Below are positions 52,321 through 63,400 of a stretch of 64,000 bases of DNA, in pieces. The position numbers and the translations under genes were made by a program. The number at the start of each line of letters is the position of its first letter. Positions within the stretch are counted from its first letter, which is position 1. The stretch covers positions 227,996-291,995 of the forward strand of contig NZ_MOXD01000007.1 of NCBI RefSeq assembly GCF_001976145.1, in the 5' to 3' direction. The notes beneath the pieces were generated by a model that was not told where the DNA came from, searched no databases, and saw only the letters and a program-made list of their open reading frames with translations. Origin of the DNA: Serratia oryzae. Lineage in GTDB: Bacteria; Pseudomonadota; Gammaproteobacteria; Enterobacterales; Enterobacteriaceae.

Positions 52321-53313
52321 TTATCCCTGCGAAGTTTCAGTGCTCAACATCGTCTGCTTTTCCTGCTGTTTTTGCTGATAACGCTTTGCCAGCACCGCGC
52401 AGGCCATCAGCTGAATCTGGTGGAAGATCATCAGTGGCAACACCATGATCCCCACGGTGGCCGCCGGGAACAGGATGTTGGCCATCGGGATACCGTTGGC
52501 CAGGCTTTTCTTTGAACCACAAAATACGATGGTGATTTCATCGGGTTTGCTAAAGCCCAGCCAGCGCGCCATATAGGTATTCATGACCAGCACCAACGTC
52601 AGCAATACCAGGCTGACCACCACGATAAACACCAGTGATCCCACACCCACCTGATGCCAGATACCGTGCGTCACGGCTTCACCGAAGGCGGTATAAACCA
52701 CCAGCAGAATCGAGGTCTGATCGGTTTTGCCAATCAGCTTGCGATGGCGTTCGACCCATTTACCGATCAGCGGGCGGGAAAGATGCCCGGCAATAAATGG
52801 CACCAGCAGTTGCAGCACAATGGTGCCGACCTGCTGTAACCCACCGGTATCGCCATGCACGTTCATCAACAGCCCCACCAGCAGCGGCGAAACAAAAATC
52901 CCTAGCAAGCTGGAGGCTGAAGCGCTGCATACTGCCGCCGCCACGTTTCCCCCGGCCAGCGAGGTAAAGGCAATTGCTGACTGCACCGTGGCGGGCAGAA
53001 TGCACAGATAAATAAAGCCAGTATACAGCTCGGGGCTGACGTTAACAGGCGCCCACCATTTAAACAGCACCCCCAGCACCGGGAAGATGATGAACGTGCT
53101 GCACATCACCCACAGATGCAAACGCCAGTTATTGCTGCCCGCCAGGATGGCTTCGCGGGAAAGCTTGGCACCGTGCATAAAGAACAGCAGGGCGATGGCG
53201 GCCACGGTGAGCCCATGGAGCCAACCGACGAACTCGCCGCGTGCAGGCAAAAATGAGGCCAGCAGCACGGTAGCAACCAGCGTCAGGGTAAAACGATCGG
53301 GGAGAAACTTCAT
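52321..53313 (-). CDS. yfeH: putative sodium/bile-acid-type symporter YfeH
   Basis: A 330-residue membrane protein (E. coli YfeH 332) of the bile acid:sodium symporter (BASS) superfamily with about ten hydrophobic segments. FFMHGAKLSREAI, LPATVQSAIAFTSLAGGN, GNVAAAVCSASASSLLG and FCGSKKSLANGIPMANILFP are family signatures. The start at 53313 (MKFLPDRFTLTLV) matches the family; 16 upstream codons were dropped. Natural substrate unknown. It is divergent from yfeR, as in E. coli. Confidence 0.92.
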   Translation of the reverse strand: MKFLPDRFTLTLVATVLLASFLPARGEFVGWLHGLTVAAIALLFFMHGAKLSREAILAGSNNWRLHLWVMCSTFIIFPVLGVLFKWWAPVNVSPELYTGFIYLCILPATVQSAIAFTSLAGGNVAAAVCSASASSLLGIFVSPLLVGLLMNVHGDTGGLQQVGTIVLQLLVPFIAGHLSRPLIGKWVERHRKLIGKTDQTSILLVVYTAFGEAVTHGIWHQVGVGSLVFIVVVSLVLLTLVLVMNTYMARWLGFSKPDEITIVFCGSKKSLANGIPMANILFPAATVGIMVLPLMIFHQIQLMACAVLAKRYQQKQQEKQTMLSTETSQG

Positions 53314-53409
53314 GGTGACTGACTCACAAGAGAAATCGATGCGGCTATTTTTACGCGGCACGATATAATAATAAAATTGATTTATTTAATTCATATATGA
53401 ATAAAAAAC

Positions 53410-54330
53410 ATGAATTACTCTCTCAAGCAGCTCCGCGTCTTTGTCACCATCGCGCGTCATGGCAGCTTCAGCCGTGCGGGGGAGGTATTGGGCCTGACGC
53501 AGTCGGCCGTCAGCCACAGTGTCAAAGAGCTGGAGGCCGAAGTGGGCGTGCGCCTGCTGGATCGCACGACTCGTGAAGTGGTGCTGACCGATGCCGGTTT
53601 GCGCTTGGCCAATCGCGTCGAACGCCTGCTGGACGAATTACAGACTGCGTTGCTGGATGCGCGCAGCTTTGGCGTGCAACGCAGCGGCACGGTGCGCGTG
53701 GCGTCCAGTCAGACCATTTCAGCTCATCTGATGCCGCAGTGTATCGCGGCGGGTGAACAGCAGTATCCCGATATCCGCATTGTGCTGCGCGATCAGTCGC
53801 AGCAGCAGGTGTTGAAAAGCATCCGTAACGCCGAAGTGGATTTCGGCATTGTGGTCGATCCAATCCAGGCGCTGGATCTGGACTGCGAAGCGATCCTGTA
53901 CGAGCCTTTTTTGCTGCTGTGCCGCAACGATCATCCGTTTGCCAGCCAACCTGAAGTGCCGTGGGCGGCGCTTAACGGTTGCCGGCTGGTGCTGCAGGAT
54001 TATGCTTCCGGTAGCCGGCCCTTGATCGACGGCGCTTTACGCCAGCAGGGGGTAAAGGCGCAGGTAGTGCAGGAAATCGGCCACCCGGCCACGCTGTTCC
54101 CGATGGTAACGGCGGGCATTGGTATCAGCATTTTTCCGGCACTGGCGCTACCGCTGCCGGAAGGGGGGCAACTGAAGGTGCGGCGGTTGATGCCGGAGAT
54201 TAACCGGGCGCTGATGCTGGTAAGGCGCAAAAACCGCTCGCTGACGCCAGCGGCAGAGGTGATATGGCAGGTCGTGCGCCAACAGGCGGAGCGGTTACAG
54301 CAGCAGCGCCAGCAACATGCCGAATATTGA
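53410..54330 (+). CDS. yfeR: LysR-family regulator YfeR
   Basis: A 306-residue LysR-type regulator (E. coli YfeR 308). The winged helix-turn-helix is residues about 1-60 ([20 protein letters not shown]), followed by a linker helix and a periplasmic-binding-like effector domain ([62 protein letters not shown]). In Salmonella YfeR responds to low osmolarity and represses the divergent yfeH. The 96-bp yfeH-yfeR gap would hold its operator. Confidence 0.92.
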   Translation: MNYSLKQLRVFVTIARHGSFSRAGEVLGLTQSAVSHSVKELEAEVGVRLLDRTTREVVLTDAGLRLANRVERLLDELQTALLDARSFGVQRSGTVRVASSQTISAHLMPQCIAAGEQQYPDIRIVLRDQSQQQVLKSIRNAEVDFGIVVDPIQALDLDCEAILYEPFLLLCRNDHPFASQPEVPWAALNGCRLVLQDYASGSRPLIDGALRQQGVKAQVVQEIGHPATLFPMVTAGIGISIFPALALPLPEGGQLKVRRLMPEINRALMLVRRKNRSLTPAAEVIWQVVRQQAERLQQQRQQHAEY

Positions 54331-54332
54331 CG

Positions 54333-54875
54333 TCAGGCTAATTTTAACCGTGGCCAGCGTTGCAGCCACTGCTTTTGTACCACGCGCTGTTCAAAAGCCG
54401 CGAGGTTGTTACTTTTGGCATTGAAAGTGAGGGTATCGCTGAATAGGGCTTGCAGGCCAAAGGGGGCGATCAGGGTGATACTGTCATCCGCGTTTAGCCG
54501 GGCACCGACGGCGGTTTCGATCTCTGGCCAAAAACTGATCGCATCTTCGCTGTTCAGGTAAGGCGCACGGTTATTGCGTAAGTGCATACGTGCCTGATTT
54601 TTTACCGACCACGGCTGCACCAGCCACTCCTGTAACCGCAATTTCAGCATACCGTCGCGCTGTGCATCATGATGGCGTGGATCAAAATGGATCACGTCGA
54701 TATCGTTCAACGGGGTGGCCACTTGGTATCCATGTCGTTTATCCCATACCAGATTGCGTACAAAACCTGCTGCCAGGCACCAATCATGCAGGCCGAGCCG
54801 CCGCGCGGTGCGCAATGCCTGCATACGTTGCATATCCTGTTGTAGCCAATCAGTAATCTGTTGTTGTGGCTCCAT
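54333..54875 (-). CDS. nucleotidyltransferase-like protein (NTP_transf_6/DUF925)
   Basis: A 180-residue cytoplasmic protein. CLAAGFVRNLVWDKRHGY and the acidic pair in LNDIDVIHFDP match the nucleotidyltransferase-like family 6 fold, in which the DxD aspartates bind metal. The rest is helical (NNRAPYLNSEDAISFWPEIE). The substrate of the family is unknown. It ends two bases from the yfeR stop (convergent), leaving no room for a separate terminator. Confidence 0.82.
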   Translation of the reverse strand: MEPQQQITDWLQQDMQRMQALRTARRLGLHDWCLAAGFVRNLVWDKRHGYQVATPLNDIDVIHFDPRHHDAQRDGMLKLRLQEWLVQPWSVKNQARMHLRNNRAPYLNSEDAISFWPEIETAVGARLNADDSITLIAPFGLQALFSDTLTFNAKSNNLAAFEQRVVQKQWLQRWPRLKLA

Positions 54876-55071
54876 TATTTCTCCTTTGCTGCTACTGTAA
54901 CCTTAAGCGGACACCAGCAGAATGCACAGCATGATTCTGACGTTTGTTGGTTTATTTTCTCGCCTTGCCCTTGAGTGGAGGTAAGCGGTCGTAACTTATG
55001 CTTTACATCCCTAACTGTTTGATTTATTGGTATCAGTGCAGCTAATTTTTAATACCTCATGGGATGGGACA

Positions 55072-56667
55072 ATGCAGAAAAAGATCGTGAAAATGACGCT
55101 GGGCCTGTTGGCCCTGGCGGTAATGAGCAGCACACAGGCCAACACGCTGGTTTTCTGTTCAGAGAGTTCGCCAGAAGGCTTCAACCCACAACTGTTTACC
55201 TCTGGCCCCACAGTGGATGCCAGTTCTGCCGCCATTTACAACCGGCTAGTGGATTTTAAGGTAGGGACTGTCGATCTACAGCCGAGCCTGGCGGAACGTT
55301 GGGAAGTGAGCGAAGACGGCAAAAATTATACCTTCTATCTGCGCAAAGGGGTGAAATTCCAGAGCAATAAGTTCTTCACGCCGACCCGTGATTTTAACGC
55401 TGACGACGTGATCTTCTCCTTCATGCGCCAGAAGGACGCGAATAACCCCTATCACAAGGTGTCCAACGGTGCATATACCAACTTTGAGTCGATGGAGTTC
55501 GGTTCACTGATCAATAACATCGTCAAGGTGGACGATCATACCGTGCGTTTTGAGCTTTCGCGTGCGGAAGCACCGTTTGTGGCCGATCTGGGGATGTATT
55601 TTGCCACCATTCTGTCGGCGGAATACGCCGATGCGATGCTGAAGGCTGGCACGCCGCAGCGGGTGGATAACGATCCGATTGGTACTGGGCCGTTCCAGCT
55701 TTTGCAGTATCAAAAAGACGCCAAGATCCTCTATAAGGCGTTTGACCACTATTGGGAAGGCAAGCCGAAGATCGATCGGTTGGTGTACTCCATCACGCCA
55801 GATGCGGCGGTGCGTTACGCTAAATTGCAAAAGAACGAGTGCCAGGTGATGCCGTTCCCGAATCCCGCTGACTTAGTGCGCATGCGCGAAGATAAAAATA
55901 TTCAGGTGATGGAGAAATCGGGTCTGAATATCGGTTTTCTGGCGTTTAACACCGAGAAAAAACCGCTTGATAACGTGAAAGTGCGTCAGGCATTGGCGAT
56001 GGCGGTGAATCGACCGGCGATCATCGAGGCGGTGTTCCACGGCGCGGGCCAGCAGGCGAAAAATTTGTTACCACCTACCCAATGGGGCAACAATGCCAGC
56101 ATTGAAGATTATGCCTATGCGCCAGAAAAGGCGAAGCAACTGCTGCAAGAGGCAGGCCTGGGAGAGGGGTTTGCCATCGATTTATGGGCGATGCCAGTGC
56201 AGCGCCCTTATAACCCGAACGCCAAACGGATGGCTGAGATGATCCAGGCGGATTGGGCCAAGATCGGCGTGCAGGCCAAAATTGTCACTTTTGAATGGGG
56301 TGAGTATCTGCAACGTGTGAAAAGCGGCGAGCACCAGACGGCGTTGATGGGTTGGACGACCGCCAATGGCGATCCGGATAATTTTTTCGGCCCGCTGTTT
56401 ACCTGTACCTCAGCCAACGGGGGATCGAACTCCGCCAAGTGGTGCTACAAACCCTTTGACGAATTGATCGCTAAAGCGCGTGAAGAAAACGATCATCAGA
56501 AACGTGTGGCAATGTATGAGCAGGCGCAGGTGATGATGCACGAGCAAATGCCCGCGTTGATGATCGCCCATTCCACCATCTTTGAGCCAGTGCGCAAAGA
56601 AGTGAAAGGCTACGAGATCGATCCGTTCGGTAAGCACATCTTCAAACAGGTTACGCTGGAGGAGTAA
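55072..56667 (+). CDS. DppA-like periplasmic peptide/oligopeptide-binding protein (orphan)
   Basis: A 531-residue family 5 solute-binding protein very similar to E. coli DppA (535): signal peptide to about residue 22, then LVFCSESSPEGFNPQLFTSG, PIGTGPFQLLQYQKDA, SITPDAAVRYAKLQKNECQV and LWAMPVQRPYNPNAKRMAEM. GGGATGGGAC precedes ATG 55072; the frame from 55027 adds foreign residues. No permease or ATPase genes accompany it, so it probably serves the DppBCDF transporter encoded elsewhere with a different peptide or heme preference. Confidence 0.85.
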   Translation: MQKKIVKMTLGLLALAVMSSTQANTLVFCSESSPEGFNPQLFTSGPTVDASSAAIYNRLVDFKVGTVDLQPSLAERWEVSEDGKNYTFYLRKGVKFQSNKFFTPTRDFNADDVIFSFMRQKDANNPYHKVSNGAYTNFESMEFGSLINNIVKVDDHTVRFELSRAEAPFVADLGMYFATILSAEYADAMLKAGTPQRVDNDPIGTGPFQLLQYQKDAKILYKAFDHYWEGKPKIDRLVYSITPDAAVRYAKLQKNECQVMPFPNPADLVRMREDKNIQVMEKSGLNIGFLAFNTEKKPLDNVKVRQALAMAVNRPAIIEAVFHGAGQQAKNLLPPTQWGNNASIEDYAYAPEKAKQLLQEAGLGEGFAIDLWAMPVQRPYNPNAKRMAEMIQADWAKIGVQAKIVTFEWGEYLQRVKSGEHQTALMGWTTANGDPDNFFGPLFTCTSANGGSNSAKWCYKPFDELIAKAREENDHQKRVAMYEQAQVMMHEQMPALMIAHSTIFEPVRKEVKGYEIDPFGKHIFKQVTLEE

Positions 56668-56694
56668 TGATCCTAGATCACAGCGCCTAAGCAT

Positions 56695-56718
56695 AAGGGG
56701 GCCCATTTAGGGCCCCTT
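56695..56718. terminator. convergent terminator
   Basis: AAGGGGGCCC and GGGCCCCTT pair with one bulged G around an ATTTA loop, between the DppA-like gene and the opposing TPR gene. AAAA follows on the plus side, giving T on the minus exit only through its upstream bases; efficiency uncertain. Confidence 0.6.
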
Positions 56719-56727
56719 AAAAGGCTA

Positions 56728-58002
56728 TCAAGCGATATTTCGCAGTTGCCATCTTCCGGCAAGGATAGGATCAAGCAAAAAGAAAGGCATTAGTTCGCGC
56801 CACTCGTGGTTTTTCACTACGGTTGCATACTGGCATAAGCGGTTACCCTGTTCATCCAGCACTTCCCATGACTGCAATTCACCTTCTTCCTTTTGGCTGG
56901 CTACGCCCGCTAACTGATAGCTGGCGTTACTGCCAACGTGAAACTTGTCCGTCTGCCAGCGGATTGGAGCATGTGCAGGAAAGGGCTGTGCCTGATAGAA
57001 ACCAAAGAGATCGTCATGGCTGAGCAGGCTCTGCCTGACGGTGGGCCACAGATGTTGGCGCAGGAAGTATTGATCGACAAAGCGGCGATGATTCTCCTGC
57101 TGGCTCAGGTATTCGCGGGTCTGGTTGATGATCGAAGGCAGGTTGGGGTTGTGGCAGCCTCCCCACATCCCTGCCAGCAACAGTTCCGTATGAGTAAAGT
57201 AATCTCTCATATGGTGATACCAGCAATCGCTTTGTATCCAGGCTTCCACAGCGGCTTGCTCTCGCTCGGAGAGCAGTGAATCCGCGTCGCGGATGAGATA
57301 GCGCTTGACGTCAGGATCGTCCAGCACTAGAAAACGCCACATCAACGCAGGGATAGTCTGATGTAGCTCTCCTTCCACCTTGATCACCTTGGCTCCTTCT
57401 TCGCGCAGACGCCGCTGTACGTCCTGCGGCACGCTATCGTCCAGATAGAAACGGCAATGCCAGTGAGGGAACAATGCTTTGCTCACTTTGGCGTTCATGA
57501 TGGCACTTTCGCAGTAACGAACCAATGAGCCAAACAGGGTGAACGCGATGGCGTTTTCTTCCGGGTTATGCGGATTAAATGCTGGGGGATGCGTTGCTGG
57601 CAATGGGTAAGCTGGGTAAGCACCGAATTTCTGATCGCCTTGTTCCAGTGACATCAAACCAAAGCGCCGAACCTCATCCGGGCGATTTAACCAGCCGCAG
57701 ACTTCCGTCAAGCCATCGATCATTGTGGCGGGAAGTTGTTCGAGTGGCTGGCGCTGTAACAGTTTTTTATAGGTCTTGTAGGCCTTTTCATATTCTCCGG
57801 TGCGCATCAAGCACAGAGCATAGCTGGAAAGCACATCGGCATTATGTGGCACTAAGCGTAGCGTAGCTTCTGCGAGTGCTTTGCCTGCGGCATAGTCATT
57901 GAGGGCGATAGCCTCGCGATACTGTTGTGCAAGGGCGTTAAGACGTTGTTCTTGCACAACATAAGATGAAGAAGTGGGGCGGCTTTTCTGGAAAGGGCGC
58001 AT
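56728..58002 (-). CDS. TPR protein with glycosyltransferase-like domain
   Basis: A 424-residue protein. Residues about 20-115 contain tetratricopeptide-like helices (ALAEATLRLVPHNADVLSSY, RTGEYEKAYKTYKKLLQRQP). The C-terminal part contains VKRYLIRDADSLLSERE near residue 235, whose DAD triplet looks like the metal-binding DxD of GT-A glycosyltransferases, and a preceding LFGSLVRYCESAI. No signal peptide or membrane helix. A TPR-plus-transferase architecture recalls protein or glycan glycosylation factors. It lies alone on the minus strand about 2.5 kb from the giant adhesin gene. Any link is speculative. Confidence 0.6.
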   Translation of the reverse strand: MRPFQKSRPTSSSYVVQEQRLNALAQQYREAIALNDYAAGKALAEATLRLVPHNADVLSSYALCLMRTGEYEKAYKTYKKLLQRQPLEQLPATMIDGLTEVCGWLNRPDEVRRFGLMSLEQGDQKFGAYPAYPLPATHPPAFNPHNPEENAIAFTLFGSLVRYCESAIMNAKVSKALFPHWHCRFYLDDSVPQDVQRRLREEGAKVIKVEGELHQTIPALMWRFLVLDDPDVKRYLIRDADSLLSEREQAAVEAWIQSDCWYHHMRDYFTHTELLLAGMWGGCHNPNLPSIINQTREYLSQQENHRRFVDQYFLRQHLWPTVRQSLLSHDDLFGFYQAQPFPAHAPIRWQTDKFHVGSNASYQLAGVASQKEEGELQSWEVLDEQGNRLCQYATVVKNHEWRELMPFFLLDPILAGRWQLRNIA

Positions 58003-58944
58003 AAATAAGCTTGCCTCAAACTGATACGTGATCTGAATGTGGGGGCAAGCGCTGTGTTATCTCTGCCCCCATTGCACCCTTGGTGAAAAAGCCAAAGGCA
58101 CTATTTCCATCCTGTTGAAAAAACGCGAATTAAAGCAGAATAGCCCGACTGGGAAAGCCAACAGGATTTTATCTATTATCCACGTGGTAATCATAACGCT
58201 GAAATCCGTGCGTGATAATAACGATATCATGAGTGGGGGGGGGACTGCCATATTCTGAGTCATTCCGGACAGCCCTGTGCGGATATGCTCTGTATCAATG
58301 CCAGTCTGCCTCGGTCTGTCGTGTGTAATATCCTATTACTGCTCTATACGGATATTTATACTTGTTTGCTTTTCGTTTACCAAACTCGGTGTATGGTTTA
58401 CAGAGTAAGTAGTATTGGTGATTTGTTAAATAACGAGACTATCCTGTTTAACGATCGCTTTACTTATGCCTTGTAGGAATATTCCTGCAAATATATCTAT
58501 CATCTTATTATTCCTGCCTATGTTAGGTCTATTTCTGGCTTTTTGTTAAGATTTTTCTTATATAAAAACCAATGACTTACGTCAATTTAAACGAATAATC
58601 AATAGAATCTATTTTTTTTTCATTATTGTTCATGTATTATCCTTATAAGAAAATGCTTAGTGATTTGTTTTTAGGAATTATCTTACGACGTGGGTTCGTG
58701 AAGTCTTATTTCTATTTTATTGGGGAAAAGTAGAATCCTCCCTGATATGGATAATAATAATTAGCGATAGCTCAGATCTAAATTTTTTAAATGCAAACTC
58801 TACTCATTTCGCATTAATGAAAAGAAGACGATAAATGGAATTTTAGTCACTGCTTACCACACTTCTTTACGCGGTTTTATATGCTATCACACTGTGTTGC
58901 ATTAGGTTTGGCTCCCTGGAGTTTATTGACCAGGAGGCGTACGC
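58003..58944. other. long AT-rich non-coding region
   Basis: About 940 bp with very low GC from 58300 on and no credible gene. TGGGGGCA (58040-58047) and TGCCCCCA (58064-58071) form an inverted repeat just upstream of the TPR gene. A run of nine G occurs near 58235. The AT-rich stretches resemble silenced horizontally acquired DNA ahead of the regulator gene. Short frames here have no ribosome sites. Confidence 0.5.
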
Positions 58945-59010
58945 ATGGATGTCGATGGGCTGGCTATGGCCAGTAACCCGAGTGAGAGGCGGTTGCTGAT
59001 TCCCCTATAG
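58945..59010 (+). CDS. possible 21-residue leader ORF before the LuxR-type gene
   Basis: ATG at 58945 is preceded by CAGGAGGCGTACGC, a perfect AGGAGG with seven-base spacing. The frame reads MDVDGLAMASNPSERR and ends at TAG 59008-59010, 48 bases before the regulator start. A TCCCCT/AGGGGA hairpin (59001-59006 with 59023-59028) overlaps its end. It could couple or attenuate expression of the regulator. No homologue is recalled. Confidence 0.4.
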   Translation: MDVDGLAMASNPSERRLLIPL

Positions 59011-59058
59011 TTTCAAGTATAAAGGGGATATGGACGGCAGTATTAACAGGATTTTAAG

Positions 59059-59661
59059 ATGAAAGTTTTATACTTGGGTGAAAAAAACATTGGAAGTTTA
59101 GGGATTATCCGCATCATTGAGACTAGCTACCCAGAGTCATCAATTATTCTAAAAGGTGTGGAAGAGTGCAGTAATAAGGCATTATCAGAGCCTTATGATA
59201 TCTGTATTATTGATGGCAAGAAACTTGATGCTCAACCGGTTGAAAATTTAAAAAAACTGACGTTGTTGTCTAGCGTCCCCGTTCTTGTTTTGGCTAAAAA
59301 AGAGCAATCATTGCATAAGTTCTTCAATCACTTGAGCAATGTACGTGGAATTATTGAGTACGAAAGTGGTGTTGAGTTTTTCCTTAATGCGATAAATATG
59401 GTTCTAGCCGGTGGATATTGTTATTCATGGGATGTCTATAGTTTGAAGAATGACAGTTCAGAACTCTTCAATGAGGAGTATTTTGAGTCTGTTGGTCTAA
59501 CGCGGAGGGAGATGGAGATCCTGAAGATGTACCTTGATGGTGCAACGAATAAGGAAATTTCAATTAAACTGTCAAGAAGTCAAAAAACGATTAGTGCCCA
59601 TAAGTCTAATATACTGCGCAAAATTGGTACTAAGCGGTTACCCATTAGTTCAGCACATTAA
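59059..59661 (+). CDS. LuxR/NarL-type transcriptional regulator
   Basis: A 200-residue protein. The N-terminal part (to about 120) is a receiver-like fold with weak conservation: YDICIIDGKK gives a possible acidic site, but the canonical aspartate pocket and lysine are not clear, so it may not be phosphorylated. The C-terminal HTH (LTRREMEILKMYLDGATNKE, then SQKTISAHKSNILRKIG) resembles those of RcsB and RcsA. The coding sequence is AT-rich. It is the only gene between the AT-rich spacer and the giant adhesin, 796 bp upstream of it on the same strand, so it may control the adhesin. Confidence 0.82.
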   Translation: MKVLYLGEKNIGSLGIIRIIETSYPESSIILKGVEECSNKALSEPYDICIIDGKKLDAQPVENLKKLTLLSSVPVLVLAKKEQSLHKFFNHLSNVRGIIEYESGVEFFLNAINMVLAGGYCYSWDVYSLKNDSSELFNEEYFESVGLTRREMEILKMYLDGATNKEISIKLSRSQKTISAHKSNILRKIGTKRLPISSAH

Positions 59662-60456
59662 GTCACTTTTTTGGCCGGTTCCAATACCTTCTTCTTCTTG
59701 TATTGGAACATCCAAAGCTTATAGAACAAAAAACTATCTTGGCACGTCGCCGTTCTGTCATATCGGATGTGAGAGAGGAAGACGAGGGTTTTGTACTATC
59801 TTACTATATCTATTGTACTTTCTTCTATTAAAAAAAATAGACCATTGGTGGCTTCCCCCCGTGTTCTGCTATCTGCAGTGTTTGCGTTTTAGGCCACATC
59901 TAGCTGAATTTTTCAGCTGTCAAACTTAACTTTCCGTACTATCGGGTTCTTTCATCTTGAGTGGGTTATTAGTAACCAAACTTTCTCTTTTTTATTAATT
60001 TTAATTATCATTCATGGCGAGTTTTTGTACTTATCTTCACTCGGGATTTTCTCTTTTTAAAACTATTTGTTGATGATTTTTTGCACTTTTATCAACATTT
60101 ATTGAATTAGATTAATCCTAAAAATAGTGATTTAATCTTAATTATAGGAATGGATTATTTGTTTAATCTTAGGATTATTTTTTCTTACTTTATTGTATTT
60201 AATTGTGATTGGTTATGGGTTTTTATATTAAAAATCCAATAAAAACATGTTGTTATGTTTTTTTGTTGGTTTGGTTTTCTTATTTTTACTTAGCGTATTG
60301 TTTTTGTGTGGTTATAGCCTTGTGAGGAGGCCTAATTTGACGGGTAATTGGTGATAAGATGTTCGGTGATTAACTCGTGTGACAATGCGAGGATAGGTTG
60401 TTATCAGGGAATGCAATTGAATTTTAATCGGAATTATGTCTGGAGTCATGACTTAC
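59662..60456. promoter_or_regulatory. AT-rich upstream region of the giant adhesin gene
   Basis: Nearly 800 bp without a credible gene, strikingly T-rich from about 59990 to 60300. It probably carries the adhesin promoter, a long 5-prime leader and nucleoid-protein silencing sites. A GAGGAGG near 60325 is followed only by a six-codon frame. No inverted repeats or RNA gene were recognised. Confidence 0.4.
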
Positions 60457-63400
60457 ATGGATAAAACAATAGTTCTGGCTGTTAACAGTGGAGAAGGAAA
60501 AACTCGGCTGCTGACTGCGAACGCAAACAAGGCTGTTAAAGTTAAACTGATTCACGGTAATAAATATCTGCTGAAAAATCTGGGTAATGATTTTGCACCA
60601 GAAAATATTACCTTGGCTCGTGTAGGGAAAGCGCTACACGTTATCCAGGAAGGAGATACCAAAGCCAGTATCATTATTGAAGATTACTTCAATGGTGATG
60701 CCAACAATCCAGTACTGCTGGGCATGGCGGAAGATGGGCAGTTATATGCCTATGTTCCCTTGTCGGGAGAAGGCTACGAACATGGCTATTTGACCAGCGA
60801 AGGTGAGTTTTCCCCTGTCGCTTTAGGTGGCCCCGCTTTGGGCAGCGGCAACGGTATCTTTACCTCCTCAGATGACAACCACGACGCCCTGTTTGGCCTG
60901 CTCGGCTGGGTGGCTGCAGCTACCGCCATCGGTGCCGGCGCAGCCATTGTCTATCATAACCGCAGTACTGACGATAACCAGACCGACAACACGCCACCGG
61001 CAACACCGGCTATCGGCCAGGCGTTAGACCAGACCGGTGCCGTTACCGGCACCATTCAAAACGGCAGCGTCACCGATGAAACCCGCCCGGTTCTGAGCGG
61101 CCAGGGTGTGCCCGGCGATCTCATCACCGTCTATGACAACGGCCAAACCATTGGCAGCGTGGTGATTGACGGCAACGGCAACTGGACATTTACCCCTGAT
61201 ACGGCCCTGGGCGAAGGTTCGCACCAGTTGGTGGTCACCGAAACCGATCCGTCGGGCAATGTCAGCTCGCCTTCCGGCTCCCTGAATTTTAACGTCGATA
61301 CCACGCCTCCGGATGCACCGGGTCTCCAGCATGTCATGGATAAAGTGGGGGATGTCGTTGGTGAGATTAAAGCCGGCGGTGTCACCGACGATCCGCGCCC
61401 AGAACTGAGCGGCAGCGGCGAAGTGGGCAGCAAGGTCACCATTTATGACAACGGCACCGTGATTGGTGAAACCGAAGTCAACGAAGACGGTCGCTGGTTC
61501 TTCAAGCCCGACACGGCCCTGACCGATGGCGAGCACAACCTGACGGTTTCCCAGACCGATCCGGCGGGCAACCAGAGCGAGCCGTCTGGCGGCTGGAGCT
61601 TTACGGTTGATACCCAGGCCCCTTCCCAGCAGCACATCGACAGCATGATTGACAACACGGGCAGCGTGACTGGCCCGATGACCAACGGCAGCGTCACCGA
61701 TGAAAAACACCCGGAACTGAACGGGGTGGGTGAGCCGGGTAACGTCATCATCATCACTGATAATGGAAAAGAAGTGGGCTCGACGGTCGTTGACGACCAG
61801 GGTAACTGGCACTACGTCATCGATGAGCCGCTTGAAGACGGCAGCCATAAGCTGGTGGTGACCGAGGTTGACCAGGCCGGTAACGCTGGCACCCCGTCCA
61901 ACCCGATTGACATCGTGATCGATACTGCGGCACCGGGCAAACCGGTGCTGGGCGCCGCCATTGATGACGCCGGGGCGATCCGCGGCCCGTTGGCCAGCGG
62001 CAGCGTGACCGACGACAGCACGCCGACCTTCACCGGCACGGCCGAGGCGGGCAGCATCATCAATGTGTACGACGACGGCAAACTGTTGGGTTCGGTCACC
62101 GCTGACAACAACGGCAGCTGGACCTTTACCCCGATCGACGCGCTGCCGGAAGGCGCGCACACTATCACCACCACTGCGACGGACAAGGCGGGTAATACCA
62201 GCGAATCGTCCGACGTGTTTGAACTGACCACCGACTACACGCCATCGCCCATGGATCCTGAGCATCTGGCGATTACGGCGGTGGAAGATCGCGTGGGCGA
62301 TCGCCAGGGCCTGGTGGACAACGGCGCCATCACTGATGACAGCCAGCCGCTGATCAGCGGTATCGGCACCGCCGGTGACACCGTGTTTGTTTACACCACC
62401 GACAGCGCCGGCCAGCACCTGATTGGCAGTGCCGTGGTGCAGTCAGATGGCAAGTGGAGCATGACGCCTGAACTGCCGCTGCAGGAAGGCAACAACCAAC
62501 TGGCGATCGTGGCGCAGGATCCGGCGGGCAACCGTACCGGCTTCTCTTCACCGAGCTATGACATCAGCCTGTTTATTCCTGTCTCATCCCAGCCGGCGAT
62601 CGGCAGCGTGGTGGACAACGCCGAGCCGCACGTGGGGCCACTGCAGAAGGATGATGTGACCAACGACAGCACCCCAACCCTTTCCGGCACCGCCAAAGCG
62701 GGCGATATCGTGACCGTGCTTGACAACGGCCAGGCGATCGGTTCGGTCACTGCCGATGCCAACGGCACGTGGAGCTTCACGCCGGAAACGGCGCTGAAAG
62801 ATGGCAGCCACAGCCTGAGCGTCACCGCGACCGACGCGGCAGGCAACGTCAGCGCACCAAGCGGCAGCTTCGGGATCGTGATTGATACTGTCGCCCCGGA
62901 TGCGCAGGGCGACATCCTCATCATCGACAACATGGGTGAGAAGACCGGGGAAGTGAAGCCGGGCGATACCACCGATGACCGTTCACCGACCCTGACAGGG
63001 AAAGGCGAACCGGGCGACACCGTAACGGTGATCGACAACGGCAAGGTGATCGGCAGCAGCGTGATCGACGAGAACGGCAACTGGACGTTTACCCCGAGCG
63101 AACCGCTGGACAACGGCGACCACACCCTGAGCACCACCGTGACCGATCCGGCGGGCAACGTGAGCGAGCCAAGCCCGGGCGTGAAGATCGTGGTGGACGA
63201 CAGCCCGGTCCTGGTACAGCTGGGTTCAGTGATCGACAGCGCAGGGCCGAACACCGGCAGCCTGCAGCCCGGCAATGTGACGGACGACGCCCGTCCAGAA
63301 CTGAACGGCAGCGGCAAGCCGGGCAGCGTGGTGACCGTGAAAGACGGTGACACCGTGCTGGGCACCACCATTGTGAAGCAGGACGGTAGCTGGAGCTTTA

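Noticed and set aside
55027..55071. Longer N-terminus for the DppA-like protein
   Set aside because: The additional residues precede the signal peptide and cover the ribosome site of the better start.
61024..62418. 464-codon minus-strand open frame, and a similar one at 62556-63428
   Set aside because: They mirror the tandem adhesin repeats on the plus strand, whose frame is continuous and has clear domain motifs.
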